From assembly GCA_016928305.1 (NCBI GenBank), contig JAFGKY010000052.1, positions 1 to 43,479 on the forward strand: a stretch of DNA of 43,479 nt. The letters run 5' to 3'. Shown here piece by piece: positions 36,701 through 43,479 of the stretch (its first letter is position 1; the number at the start of each line of letters is the position of its first letter). The position numbers and the translations under genes were made by a program. Origin of the DNA: Bacteroidales bacterium. GTDB lineage: Bacteria > Bacteroidota > Bacteroidia > Bacteroidales > UBA10428. The notes below the pieces were generated by a model that had not been told where the DNA came from, did not search any database, and saw nothing but the letters and a program-made list of their open reading frames with translations.

Positions 36701-37035
36701 CTATATACGAATATGTTAAACGTAATATCTTCAAAAAGAAGGCATTAGCACAATCTGATAAATTGAAGAGAGAAATCATCGACAAATTAGATTTGGTAGT
36801 CAAAGACGAGGTATTTAAAAATAAGGATTACTTGAGAGATTTGAAAACTCAAATTGAATTAGATTCCCTACCAAGACACTTTATGAAATATATAAATAAA
36901 TTACCCATAAAAGAGTTTCACAAATTGACGGAAGAAATACCTCATCGATATATCATCACCGTTTTGAATAGAGCAGAAGAAGTTGATGCAGGAGAAGAAA
37001 CTTTAATATTATCTGAAGAGCTACAAAATTTATAA
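33775..37035 (+). CDS. PLD-nuclease / SNF2-type helicase fusion
   Basis: This 1086-residue protein joins a phospholipase D-like domain (about 1-210) to a superfamily 2 SNF2-type helicase. The PLD part has the HxK motif HSKLYLF (H135, K137) followed by a GSSN block (160-163). The helicase has Walker A VGLGKS (K291), DEAH (359-362), TATPF, and motifs V/VI in ATDAISEGYNLHRA and QRVGRINR (803-810). DISARM's PLD protein (DrmC) and SNF2 helicase (DrmD) are separate genes; here they are fused. It most likely translocates on and cuts invading DNA, but activity is not shown. The adenine methylase gene begins two bases after its stop, so the pair is an operon. Confidence 0.9.
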   Translation: MDIPQHHFITNQDQLLAEVMESIFPMTQNLYFLVGFFYFSGFEEIYKHLDDKNVKMLVGLDIEKGIINKVKEVEVITEDNISRGKIRYNFNESFIQLFNESDFFDSPKKQEAFKIFVNKIKDGSLEIRKTKTPNHSKLYLFERKKEFSELGTYPGTVITGSSNLTASGLRHQFELNVILRKQADYIEGKRVFDSLWSSAVVIADKDHVEEFELEVLEKIWFEKLFKPYYIFIRVLHEYFSVEYNKSIKLPNEITKNRFLDLKYQTDAIRQALHIIETHNGVIIADVVGLGKSIIASTVAHNLSLKAIVIAPPHLVKQWDDEYRDFFDFNAKVFSSGSIDKALNYFNENYDGEERLIIVDEAHKYRNEEKIDYGNLHRLCQGNKVILLTATPFNNRPQDIFSMVKLFQIPAKSTLKTVNNLGEEFTRLVRQYKQLSVAQKDKTKTKEEIKNELEDIANQIRNIISPLVIRRSRIDLKEIEEYRKDIEIQGIEFPIVNPPQILEYELGDIETLYIDTLEKISSEDGNNCFKGTRYKPVTYLKDFKKYRKKIEDAFGDFNLFRESQTQVSQFMRHLLVKRFESSVYAFKCTLEYMITSSKNILNWLEVRGKVPIYKKGRLPEIMDFLETSSDDLTEELNELNFDEVLEKLQSKGLFEIDVEDIKVDFKKDLIKDIELLEAIHKRWFENGIQSDPKLSSFGIILKNQLKKEPNRKIIVFSEFSDTIDYLYEQLKNQIRVFKYTSKDATSRNKETIRKNFDAGIQNAQKVNDYEVLFATDAISEGYNLHRAGTIFNFDIPYNPTRVIQRVGRINRINKKVFNELFIYNYFPTETGESETRTKEISTLKIAMIHALLGEDTKILTNDEELRSYFKEEYERNISKVEERSWENPFLNLYNSLKSANTEVFKQAIKIPVRTRIQRTVKKDRKGVIVFGRKGNDCIFKLGISANEDIPLTADSALSIFEAKITEEPAKVSDGFEPIYEYVKRNIFKKKALAQSDKLKREIIDKLDLVVKDEVFKNKDYLRDLKTQIELDSLPRHFMKYINKLPIKEFHKLTEEIPHRYIITVLNRAEEVDAGEETLILSEELQNL

Positions 37036-37037
37036 AC

Positions 37038-40000
37038 ATGGATTTCAAGGTCAAGTATAATAAAGAGGCTTTCATTAGTTTCTTTTCAGATGAACTATTA
37101 CCAGAGGATTTTGAAATCAATGAAGAATCTATTGAATTAGATTTTCAATCAAAATACTTTCAAGAAATTACCTATTTAGGTGAGTGCAAATCTCTAAATC
37201 TGAATGTCTATGAGATTATTCATTCATCCGAAAAGGATGCAAGAGTTTCTCTGTCAAGAGATGCATTTAAATTAGTCTCTCGTTATGATAAGAATAATGC
37301 CTTAGTTCTATTTGTACCAGAAGACCCTACTAATTATAGACTATCACTTGTTACAATTGAGCCAAGATTTGATGAAAAAGGAATCAGGGTTAAAAGAGAA
37401 TATTCAAATCCAAGACGTTATTCATTTGTTCTTGGTGAAGATTCAAAAACACATACACCAGAGCAATACCTCGTTAACAAAGGAAGGATATCTGATATTA
37501 TTGATTTAAAAACTCGCTTTTCAGTTGAAGTTGTTAATAAAGAGTTTTACAATCTCATTGCTGAAGCATTTTCAAAATTGGTTGGGGGAAAAAGAAAAAG
37601 GGGTAATAGAACTATTGAATTTCAACGCCAATTAAGACTACCTTCAGTTAGTTCAGATAACGACCAGAAATATAAGGAGTTTGCTGTAAGACTAATTGGG
37701 AGAACTGTTTTTTGTTGGTTCTTGAAGAAGAAAAAATCTTCTAATAATAGGCATCTTATTCCTGAAGAGATTTTATCATACTTTGCCTTGAATTTTACCA
37801 GCAACTATTATCATAGTGTTATTGAACCACTTTTTTTTGAAGTACTTAACACTCCTTTGGATGAGCGAAACGATAAATATCAAAAAGAACCCTATAAAAG
37901 TATTCCTTTCTTAAATGGTGGTTTGTTTGAACCTCATCTCGATGATTTCTATAAGCTAAATACCACAACTTACATTTCGGAATATATTAACACATTGAAA
38001 ATTCCAGATGATTGGTGGAAGGACTTCATAACAATTCTTGAGAGATATAATTTTACGATTGATGAAAATACAAGTGTGGACATTGATTTAAGTGTCGACC
38101 CTGAAATGTTAGGCAGAATCTTTGAAAATCTACTTGCTGAAATTAATCCTGAAACTGATAAGAGTGCTCAAAAAGCGACAGGAAGCTTTTATACACCAAG
38201 AGAAGTAGTTGATTATATGGTCGATATGTCTTTAATTAGTTATTTGTCAGAACAAACACATTTAGACGAAGTTATTCTCAGGAAATTATTAGATGTCTCT
38301 AATGATGAATCTTTAGTTAATCCTACTGAAACTGTATCAATAATTACGGCTCTGAGTAAATTAAAGATATTAGACCCTGCCTGTGGTAGTGGTGCTTTCC
38401 CAATGAGTTTCCTTCATCGAATGCTGATTATCTTGGAAAAAATTGACCCGAATTCACAAAAATGGTTTGAAAAACAACTTGAAAAAGTTCCTGATTTACT
38501 GAGAAATGATTTTAGAAATTCACTTAAAGATAAAACTATTGCATATAAACATAAACTTGGTATAATTAAGGAATCCGTATACGGTATTGACATACAACCA
38601 ATTGCAGTTGAGATAAGTAAGTTGAGGTTTTTTCTTTCATTGATAGTCGATGAAATAATAATAGATGATGAACCAAATAGAGGAATACAACCACTACCAA
38701 ATCTTGAATTTAAATTTGTTTGTGCAAATTCCATAATTGCCATTCCTTCTGATGAATACATTGAAAATAAAGCCGAAAGTAGCCTTAAAAATATTGCATT
38801 ACTTTCTGAAAAGTATTTCTCAGAGTACCATAAATTACTTAAACATGATATTATTAGTGATATTGAGCGTAACGTAGATGAAATAATTTCTTGGAATCTA
38901 AATGTAATCAATCAATATGTTGCACAAATTAACAAGGAAAGAAACCAGAGTACAAGTAGTCGAATAAAAACACTGGAAAACAAGCAAAAAAGTTATATAA
39001 GAGCCCTAAATAAATGGGAAACATTTAAGAATCTTTTTAACAACCAACCAATTGATTTTTTTAGTATTAAATATCTCTTCCCAGATGTTAAAGACAATTT
39101 TGATATTGTTATTGGGAATCCGCCTTATGGTGTATCAGTGAAAGGGGATTATCGAACTGATGTAGTAGAATATTTGGGAGCAGTTCCAGATTATGAGATA
39201 TATTATTTCTTCATTGAAGTGGCAAAGAAACTTCTTAAAAAATCTGGCATTTTAAGCTATATAGTCCCAAATACCCTTCTTTTCAATGTGTTTGCTAAGA
39301 AATATCGTATCAGTCTATTTGAATCATGGTCAATAAATGAAATTTTAGATTGCACTGAGTTTGACTTATTTGAGAATGCTACAATTAGAAATTTAATTTT
39401 CCAGTTTAAATATGATACATCTAACAAGTTGGTTGGATACAGAAATACTCAAAATATTACAACCTTTAATGAATTCCTTAGTCGCCCATTATTATTTGTT
39501 GATAAAGATATATTACTTAAAAGCAATCAAAATTGGGGATTAGCTTTTAAATTAGAAAAAGAAATTACAGATGTAGTAAATATCATAAAATCAAATAGTA
39601 TCCCTTTAAATAGTAATTTTGATGTATCTCAAGGCTATATACCTTATAGAAAAAGTGATTTAATTAAAATATATGGCAAAACAAAGGCAAAAGAAATTGT
39701 CGAAAAAAGATTGTGGCACAGCGATGTTAGGATTAATAAGGAATATAAACAAGAAATATTTGGTCGGAATATTTCAAAATATGATTATGATAAGTTTGAA
39801 AGTTATGTGTGGTATGGAAAACATTTGGCATGTTACGTTGATTTGAGATTTTTTAATCAAAAGAGAATTTTAGTGCGTGAGATTACAAATCCTAATATAA
39901 TTGCTTGTATTATTGAAGAGGAATTGGTTAATGACCCTCAATTAATTTGCGTTATTCCCAAAGAAGAAAAATCAATTCATTTAGAGTTTCTTTGGGTTAT

Positions 40001-40370
40001 TTTAAATTCCAGAATTGGAACATTTTATCACTTTAACTCTTCACCAAAGGCAACTAAGGGAGCTTTCCCAAAAGTCTTAGTTGAGGATGTTAATAATTTT
40101 CCTATACCCTCGGTTAATCCTGAAACAGAGCAAAAAGTTACAGATATGGCAATTCGATTGATGCAACATGCAATAGATAACCCAACTTCAATAAAAAATC
40201 CTGCATGGGAGTCATTATTGGATATAATTGTTTTAAAGATGTATAATTTATCTTATAAGCAGTCAAAATTAATTTTCTCAAATATTCAATTTTATATTAA
40301 AGAATCTGATTACGAAAAATATACAATTAATGAGTTGGTAGATTCATATTCGAAACAAATTAAATCATGA
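37038..40370 (+). CDS. Eco57I/PglX-type N6-adenine DNA methylase (large, R-M or defence type)
   Basis: This 1110-residue protein has the gamma-class adenine methyltransferase motifs DPACGSG (446-452) and NPPY (694-697). A long N-terminal domain (about 1-330) and a C-terminal region after about residue 830 resemble type IIG and BREX PglX-like enzymes. Those methylate one strand of a recognition sequence, marking self DNA. I saw no PD-(D/E)xK nuclease in the N-terminal part, so cleavage may reside in the PLD-helicase partner. The C-terminal half holds the likely target-recognition region. The ATG lies two bases after the helicase stop, and the stop overlaps the next ATG by four bases (ATGA). 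The recognition sequence is unknown. Confidence 0.9.
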   Translation: MDFKVKYNKEAFISFFSDELLPEDFEINEESIELDFQSKYFQEITYLGECKSLNLNVYEIIHSSEKDARVSLSRDAFKLVSRYDKNNALVLFVPEDPTNYRLSLVTIEPRFDEKGIRVKREYSNPRRYSFVLGEDSKTHTPEQYLVNKGRISDIIDLKTRFSVEVVNKEFYNLIAEAFSKLVGGKRKRGNRTIEFQRQLRLPSVSSDNDQKYKEFAVRLIGRTVFCWFLKKKKSSNNRHLIPEEILSYFALNFTSNYYHSVIEPLFFEVLNTPLDERNDKYQKEPYKSIPFLNGGLFEPHLDDFYKLNTTTYISEYINTLKIPDDWWKDFITILERYNFTIDENTSVDIDLSVDPEMLGRIFENLLAEINPETDKSAQKATGSFYTPREVVDYMVDMSLISYLSEQTHLDEVILRKLLDVSNDESLVNPTETVSIITALSKLKILDPACGSGAFPMSFLHRMLIILEKIDPNSQKWFEKQLEKVPDLLRNDFRNSLKDKTIAYKHKLGIIKESVYGIDIQPIAVEISKLRFFLSLIVDEIIIDDEPNRGIQPLPNLEFKFVCANSIIAIPSDEYIENKAESSLKNIALLSEKYFSEYHKLLKHDIISDIERNVDEIISWNLNVINQYVAQINKERNQSTSSRIKTLENKQKSYIRALNKWETFKNLFNNQPIDFFSIKYLFPDVKDNFDIVIGNPPYGVSVKGDYRTDVVEYLGAVPDYEIYYFFIEVAKKLLKKSGILSYIVPNTLLFNVFAKKYRISLFESWSINEILDCTEFDLFENATIRNLIFQFKYDTSNKLVGYRNTQNITTFNEFLSRPLLFVDKDILLKSNQNWGLAFKLEKEITDVVNIIKSNSIPLNSNFDVSQGYIPYRKSDLIKIYGKTKAKEIVEKRLWHSDVRINKEYKQEIFGRNISKYDYDKFESYVWYGKHLACYVDLRFFNQKRILVREITNPNIIACIIEEELVNDPQLICVIPKEEKSIHLEFLWVILNSRIGTFYHFNSSPKATKGAFPKVLVEDVNNFPIPSVNPETEQKVTDMAIRLMQHAIDNPTSIKNPAWESLLDIIVLKMYNLSYKQSKLIFSNIQFYIKESDYEKYTINELVDSYSKQIKS

Positions 40371-41032
40371 CATACTATTGCTATAATTGTAATTCCACCA
40401 TAACAAAGCAAAACAAAAGTAAGGAACATATCCCTGCAAAAGCCTTGTTTTATGGTTATAATGATATAAAATATCATTTATTTAAAAGAATTACAGTCTG
40501 GGGATGTAGAGATTGCAATAACCAATATTCCACGATTGATGAAGAATTCAGGAATCTAATTGGGACAATAAACAACTCTCCACAGAGGGAGGCTTTAACA
40601 AAAAAATCAATTCTTTCTATCCTTCGCCTCAAAAAGAATCATCCTCGTCTAAAATTTGATAATCAGGGAAGAATTGCAGGTGTTACTTTTGATGTTGCAC
40701 AACTTGAATTATTCCACATTAAGAACTTTAAAGGAATATTTTATCATGAATATGGACTTCCGATAAGTGATAATTATGAAATATTGGTCAATATCAATGA
40801 GGCTGATTATAGTGATGGCTTATTGGGGAGTATCGGATATTTACAAAATAACTTTAGTTGGAAGAAATCAGGTCATGAGGATATATTTAGGTATATAATT
40901 CAACCCTTCAGGGAAAACTTACCAGATGGAATTCATGGTGATATCAAGCCTGAAGAAATAGAACCCTTCTTCTTATCATTGATGGAATATAACAAATCAC
41001 ATGCAGCACTTGTAATTGCACAATTAAAATAA
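40367..41032 (+). CDS. HNH-type endonuclease-like protein with a CxxC zinc site
   Basis: This 221-residue protein begins with C5-YN-C8, then SKEHIPAKALF (H21), then C47-RD-C50-NNQYSTIDEE. That order (CxxC, EHIPxxAL, CxxCN with a following acidic segment) matches HNH endonucleases of the HNH_5 kind, with zinc held by the four cysteines. The rest (about residues 70-221) is not recognised. It starts inside the methylase stop (ATGA overlap), so translation is coupled to it. A nuclease effector role is inferred; substrate and activity are unknown. Confidence 0.75.
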   Translation: MTYYCYNCNSTITKQNKSKEHIPAKALFYGYNDIKYHLFKRITVWGCRDCNNQYSTIDEEFRNLIGTINNSPQREALTKKSILSILRLKKNHPRLKFDNQGRIAGVTFDVAQLELFHIKNFKGIFYHEYGLPISDNYEILVNINEADYSDGLLGSIGYLQNNFSWKKSGHEDIFRYIIQPFRENLPDGIHGDIKPEEIEPFFLSLMEYNKSHAALVIAQLK

Positions 41033-41068
41033 GCATTTGATATATTTTTTAAAACAGACATAAATTGA

Positions 41069-41863
41069 ATGGCAACTTATAATTTACAATTGATTGAGGA
41101 TTGGGAAAACCTTGAAGAAGTGATATCACAATATAGATTTAGAGAAATGCTCTTTCGTGGACAATCAGATTCAACATGGAAATTAGAAACATCATTATAT
41201 AGACTTTTTAAAGACATAAGCAAAATATTCACACATGCAAATGCAAAAAGGAGATTTGTAAGAAACCTGCATGAAAAGAATATAATTTCACAGTTTCAAA
41301 TGCATGCTCATTTGTATCTCAATTCACTCCCAGAAAGTAATGATTTATTGGAATGGCTGTCGATAATGCAACATCATGGTACGCCAACAAGATTAATGGA
41401 CGTTACTACTTCGCCTTATATTGCCTTACATTTTGCATTAGAAACAGGTAATGCGGATGCAGCAATTTATATAATTGACCATAAATTATTAATTAAAGAA
41501 AATATTCAGTATTACGGGAAAGATTATCAAAATAAAATATTTGAGAATTTAAGAGGAGAAGATGCCTTTTTAACTCCTTATGAACCTAAATATTCTAATG
41601 ATAGGTTAAAAGCACAACAAGGATTGTTTTTAGTGCCAAGCAATATTTATGAAACCTTTGATACAATATTTCAGAAATATGAGTGCTTTAATACAGCTAT
41701 TCGTAAAATTATTATACCTGCTCGACTAAGATTAGAGGGCATTAGGAGATTGCGAAAGATGAATATTACCTCAGATACTCTGTTCCCGGGGATAGATGGA
41801 TTTTGTAAATCCTTAGGGTTTCTGGCTATTGAAAAGTATTCACAATTAAAAAGAATTCGTTAA
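41069..41863 (+). CDS. FRG domain protein
   Basis: This 264-residue protein carries the FRG signature MLFRGQSDSTWKLETSLYR (residues 27-45), followed by LLEWLSIMQHHGTPTRLMDVTTSPYIALHFALE. FRG domains are short proteins of unknown biochemical function that are often found near defence genes. It lies 36 bases after the HNH gene and belongs to the same plus-strand run. I cannot infer its activity; a role as a sensor or effector tied to the helicase-methylase-HNH group is plausible from position only. Confidence 0.85.
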   Translation: MATYNLQLIEDWENLEEVISQYRFREMLFRGQSDSTWKLETSLYRLFKDISKIFTHANAKRRFVRNLHEKNIISQFQMHAHLYLNSLPESNDLLEWLSIMQHHGTPTRLMDVTTSPYIALHFALETGNADAAIYIIDHKLLIKENIQYYGKDYQNKIFENLRGEDAFLTPYEPKYSNDRLKAQQGLFLVPSNIYETFDTIFQKYECFNTAIRKIIIPARLRLEGIRRLRKMNITSDTLFPGIDGFCKSLGFLAIEKYSQLKRIR

Positions 41864-41925
41864 TTGGACAGGTAAGGTGTTTTACTAAACAGGTATTACA
41901 TTACATTTTTTTGAAATAATAATTG

Positions 41926-41933
41926 TATATTTG
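41926..41933 (+). promoter_or_regulatory. -7 box TATATTTG of the XRE-like gene
   Basis: TATATTTG is an exact TAnnTTTG match. Its transcript would start about 41,938-41,940, ahead of the ATG at 41952, and it overlaps the upstream TTG (41931). This favours a separate promoter for the regulator and the ATG start. No TTG at -33 spacing is seen. Confidence 0.5.
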
Positions 41934-41951
41934 GAGTTAAATTATACTCCA

Positions 41952-42509
41952 ATGGCATTAATGGATATACAAAAGAATTTTACTCAAATAATCAGAACAC
42001 TTGAAGGTCAAGGGATGAAACCTACAAATATAGCTAAATCAATAGGTTATACAACGACATCACAATTAAACAGTACCATTAATGGAGAAAGTTTATTATC
42101 TACTAAAGCCATAATAGGATTAGTTGAAAAACTGAATGTAAATCCAATTTATCTGCTCTTAGGAAAAGGAGAAATGTTTTTGACAGATGATTCCGAGATT
42201 GATAGGTTGCGCAAGGAAAATCAAGAACTAATTCAAAAGCATAACGAGGCTATAAAAACAGCATTGGAACTCAATGAAATAATTAAAAAATTGGAAAAGC
42301 GAAATGCAGACCTTATTGATATGAGTGCAGCAGCTCTAAAATATTATAAAGAGAGTAAAGAACCGTCAGACTTGAAATCATTATTTGGAGATGACCCAAT
42401 TAAGGCTAATATTGAGTTCATGAAAATCTATAGTAAGTTGCTTAAAAAAGATGAGGTTGAGACTATTGAGGAAAAAGACTCAGGAAGTTCTTTGAAACGA
42501 AATAAATAG
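41952..42509 (+). CDS. XRE-like helix-turn-helix regulator with a coiled coil
   Basis: This protein of about 185 residues has an N-terminal helix-turn-helix of the Cro/XRE type (GQGMKPTNIAKSIGYTTTSQLNSTINGESLLSTKAIIGLVEKL), a linker, and a coiled-coil segment (EIDRLRKENQELIQKHNEAIKTALELNEIIKKLEKR). It is the last gene of the island, oriented with the defence operon, with its own -7 box. It may regulate the operon or act as an excision/maintenance regulator of the island. Starts at 41952 or 41961 are both possible. An upstream in-frame TTG at 41931 is rejected because the -7 box covers it. Confidence 0.75.
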   Translation: MALMDIQKNFTQIIRTLEGQGMKPTNIAKSIGYTTTSQLNSTINGESLLSTKAIIGLVEKLNVNPIYLLLGKGEMFLTDDSEIDRLRKENQELIQKHNEAIKTALELNEIIKKLEKRNADLIDMSAAALKYYKESKEPSDLKSLFGDDPIKANIEFMKIYSKLLKKDEVETIEEKDSGSSLKRNK

Positions 42510-42596
42510 TAATTAATTACTTATAATTGGAATTTAAGAATTAATAAAGTAATAGATTACGTTCTGTTAATTGCCCCAATCGCCCCAAAATCTGTC

Positions 42597-42634
42597 CCAC
42601 AAAAAAAAAGACCCCTTGATTTTCAAGAGGTCTT
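42597..42634 (-). terminator. Island-borne terminator of tRNA-Cys
   Basis: On the minus strand the hairpin (aagaccccttga / tcaagaggtctt with one mismatch) is followed by a run of ten T. It lies just inside the right att core and therefore came with the island, ending the restored tRNA-Cys transcript. Confidence 0.85.
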
Positions 42635-42642
42635 ACGTGAGT

Positions 42643-42659
42643 TGAGGTCTCTGGCGGAA
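42643..42659. other. Right attachment site within tRNA-Cys
   Basis: This 17-bp core is identical to 28,079-28,095 and covers the discriminator base, the acceptor 3' strand and part of the T stem of tRNA-Cys. Island insertion restored the tRNA because the island carried the same sequence. Confidence 0.92.
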
Positions 42660-42715
42660 TCGAACCGCCCTAAACGGTTTTGCAGACCGCTGCCTAACCT
42701 CTCGGCCAAGAGACC
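42645..42715 (-). tRNA. tRNA-Cys (anticodon GCA)
   Basis: The minus strand forms a 71-nt cloverleaf with acceptor GGTCTCT/AGAGACC, anticodon loop CTGCAAA (GCA) and discriminator T73, the normal identity base for cysteine tRNA. The T stem GGCGG/CCGCC is intact. Its 3' end is the right att core of the island. Confidence 0.95.
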
Positions 42716-42728
42716 ATTGTAGGGCTCG

Positions 42729-42757
42729 CAAAGTTAAGAAATATTTTTTTATTGCAA
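42729..42757 (-). promoter_or_regulatory. Promoter of tRNA-Cys
   Basis: On the minus strand TTG (42755-42757) is followed after 18 bases by TAACTTTG (42729-42736), ending 13 bases before the tRNA 5' end. The spacing is one base shorter than at the tRNA-fMet promoter. Confidence 0.6.
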
Positions 42758-42768
42758 ATTGGAATTTC

Positions 42769-42853
42769 GAACAAGGAATGCTAAATTATGAATAACGAAG
42801 ATAATATGTTCATTGTCTTATCTTCGACGTTCAGCGTTCGATGTTCCTTGTTC
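42769..42853. repeat. Nested inverted repeats
   Basis: An outer stem gaacaaggaa (42769-42778) / ttccttgttc (42844-42853) encloses an inner stem cgaagataa (42796-42804) / ttatcttcg (42818-42826). It resembles small dispersed repeats of such genomes. No function is apparent. Confidence 0.6.
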
Positions 42854-42886
42854 ATTATTCATATAAATCATATTTTCAATCCTTTT

Positions 42887-43063
42887 CTAATCCCTTTCAT
42901 ATTCCCCCAGACATTCCGGGCACAAACAATCATTGTAAGTCTGCTGAATAATCAGCATCTCCTTCTTATGAATTCTCACCTTCTCACACCAGCAGTCTCC
43001 CTCCCCATAACAGGTAAACGACTTCCCGCATTTCGGGCATATTTTTATGCAACCACCTTTCAT
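42887..43063 (-). CDS. Cysteine-rich CWC family protein
   Basis: This 58-residue protein reads MKGGCIKICPKCGKSFTC at its start, then GDCWCEKVRIHKKEM, then CLCPECLGEYERD. The cysteine pattern, including CWC (C24-W25-C26) and CPKCGK/CPEC pairs, fits the Cys_rich_CWC family, which probably binds zinc. The function is unknown. Small size explains why it is easily missed. The downstream (plus-strand) open frame on the other strand is rejected in its favour. Confidence 0.82.
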   Translation of the reverse strand: MKGGCIKICPKCGKSFTCYGEGDCWCEKVRIHKKEMLIIQQTYNDCLCPECLGEYERD

Positions 43064-43120
43064 CTTTCGATTAAATTCAAGTTTACAGACAAATTCTTAA
43101 TCCGATTTAAGTATTAAGAA

Positions 43121-43245
43121 TCAATGTCGTTTAGTTTATGCAAACCGGCTTCGACTCCGCTCAGCCTGACCGTCACGCTGAGCGAAGTCGAAGAGTAGGT
43201 CAGGATGCGAAAGTAATATGAAGATCCTTAACGAAACGACATTGA
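43121..43245. repeat. MITE-like structure with 12-bp inverted ends
   Basis: tcaatgtcgttt (43121-43132) returns inverted as aaacgacattga (43234-43245), perfectly. Between them is a strong hairpin, cttcgact/agtcgaag with cgctcagc/gctgagcg. That hairpin type is a common dispersed repeat of Bacteroidetes. No coding sequence lies inside. Confidence 0.6.
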
Positions 43246-43371
43246 ATTAAAAATAACGATTTTTGATTTAAGAAGGTTAAGGATAAGCTTGCATCAGATT
43301 GATTATATTGTCTTATGCATTCCATTTCTTAAATCTTTAATCTTGAGTCTACTCCGAAAAGTATCATGGTA

Positions 43372-43462
43372 GATTTTCAGCAACTTTCTACTCCAACCCT
43401 AAAGGGTGAAGTTGCTGAAAATCAGGCTCCCTTTAGGGTCAGGGGTAAACCTGATTTTCAGC
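43372..43462. repeat. Alternating inverted repeats with CCCTTTAGGG cores
   Basis: gattttcagcaactt (43372-43386) pairs with aagttgctgaaaatc (43409-43423). Then gctgaaaatcagg (43414-43426) pairs with cctgattttcagc (43450-43462). The short palindromes ccctaaaggg and ccctttaggg sit in the two loops. The inner words match those at 13,834-13,921. Confidence 0.65.
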
Positions 43463-43479
43463 TATTCGTGAATCTTTGA

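Larger units (their letters stand above)
28079..42659. mobile_element. 14.6-kb integrated genomic island at tRNA-Cys
   Basis: The island is bounded by a 17-bp direct repeat whose right copy restores tRNA-Cys. Core to core it is 14,564 bp. It carries a tyrosine integrase at one end, an AbiE-type toxin-antitoxin pair, a Rep_trans-like protein with a structured candidate origin, the four-gene PLD-helicase/methylase/HNH/FRG operon and an XRE-like regulator. The DNA is visibly more AT-rich than the flanks. No conjugation (Tra/T4SS) genes are present, so it looks like a mobilisable or satellite element, not a self-transmissible ICE; this is an inference. Confidence 0.88.
43064..43479. other. Intergenic region at the right edge, rich in small repeats
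   Basis: No gene is visible in these 416 bases. They contain the MITE-like structure at 43,121-43,245 and the alternating inverted repeats at 43,372-43,462, listed separately. About 120 bases between them hold only AT-rich sequence. Confidence 0.6.

Noticed and set aside
38414..38911. 165-codon open frame antisense to the methylase
   Set aside because: It is rich in serine and leucine as expected for the antisense of acidic AT-rich coding DNA, and lies in the methylase core.
33775..40370. Complete DISARM or BREX system
   Set aside because: Only helicase and methylase parts resemble those systems; drmA, drmB, drmE, brxC, pglZ and brxL are absent.
28079..42659. Prophage
   Set aside because: No capsid, terminase, portal or lysis gene was found.
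42788..43117. 109-codon open frame on the plus strand at the right end
   Set aside because: The opposite strand encodes the CWC-family protein with a clear cysteine pattern.

Overview
The window looks like chromosomal DNA of a Bacteroidetes, most likely a Bacteroidales relative. Several promoters carry the TAnnTTTG (-7) / TTG (-33) pattern of that phylum. There is an amidase with a tail resembling a type IX secretion sorting domain, proteins with a Fibrobacter-type major paralogous domain, and small repeats typical of such genomes. The species cannot be named from the sequence alone.

Positions 1-28,078 and 42,716-43,479 are ordinary host chromosome. In order they hold: an initiator tRNA-fMet; a lipoprotein beta-glucosidase (GH3), a YodC-like protein, a ROK sugar kinase and a DUF5009 membrane acyltransferase; an AlgI/AlgJ-like O-acetylation pair on the minus strand; an M2/M3-type peptidase, a membrane zinc peptidase and a CocE/NonD hydrolase; glycerate kinase and a YfiR-like protein; a minus-strand cluster (GT4 - HAD phosphatase - GT4 - GH13_18 phosphorylase) that may handle a glucosylglycerate-type compatible solute; a PqqD-like small exported protein; a peptidoglycan amidase split by an A10 tract; a RAYT transposase relic; and two large secreted proteins sharing their N-terminal 200 residues. 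To the right of the island lie tRNA-Cys and a cysteine-rich CWC protein not found by a longer-ORF search.

Positions 28,079-42,659 are an integrated mobile island of about 14.6 kb. A 17-bp direct repeat marks both ends; the right copy is the 3' end of tRNA-Cys. The island is visibly more AT-rich than its surroundings. It carries a divergent tyrosine integrase, a convergent AbiEii/AbiEi toxin-antitoxin pair, a Rep_trans-like replication or mobilisation protein with a structured candidate origin beside it, and a tight four-gene plus-strand operon. The operon encodes a PLD-nuclease/SNF2 helicase fusion, a 1110-residue Eco57I/PglX-type adenine methylase, an HNH-like protein and an FRG-domain protein. 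An XRE-type regulator closes the island.

The operon is the best candidate for an unusual defence system. The helicase-methylase core recalls DISARM (drmD/drmMI) and BREX/Pgl components, but no drmA, drmB, drmE, brxC or pglZ gene is present, and the HNH and FRG genes are tightly linked to the core. A second unexplained feature is a set of three 30-bp near-perfect palindromes sharing one core and spaced about 116 bp apart upstream of abiEi; two of them abut nearly identical promoters.
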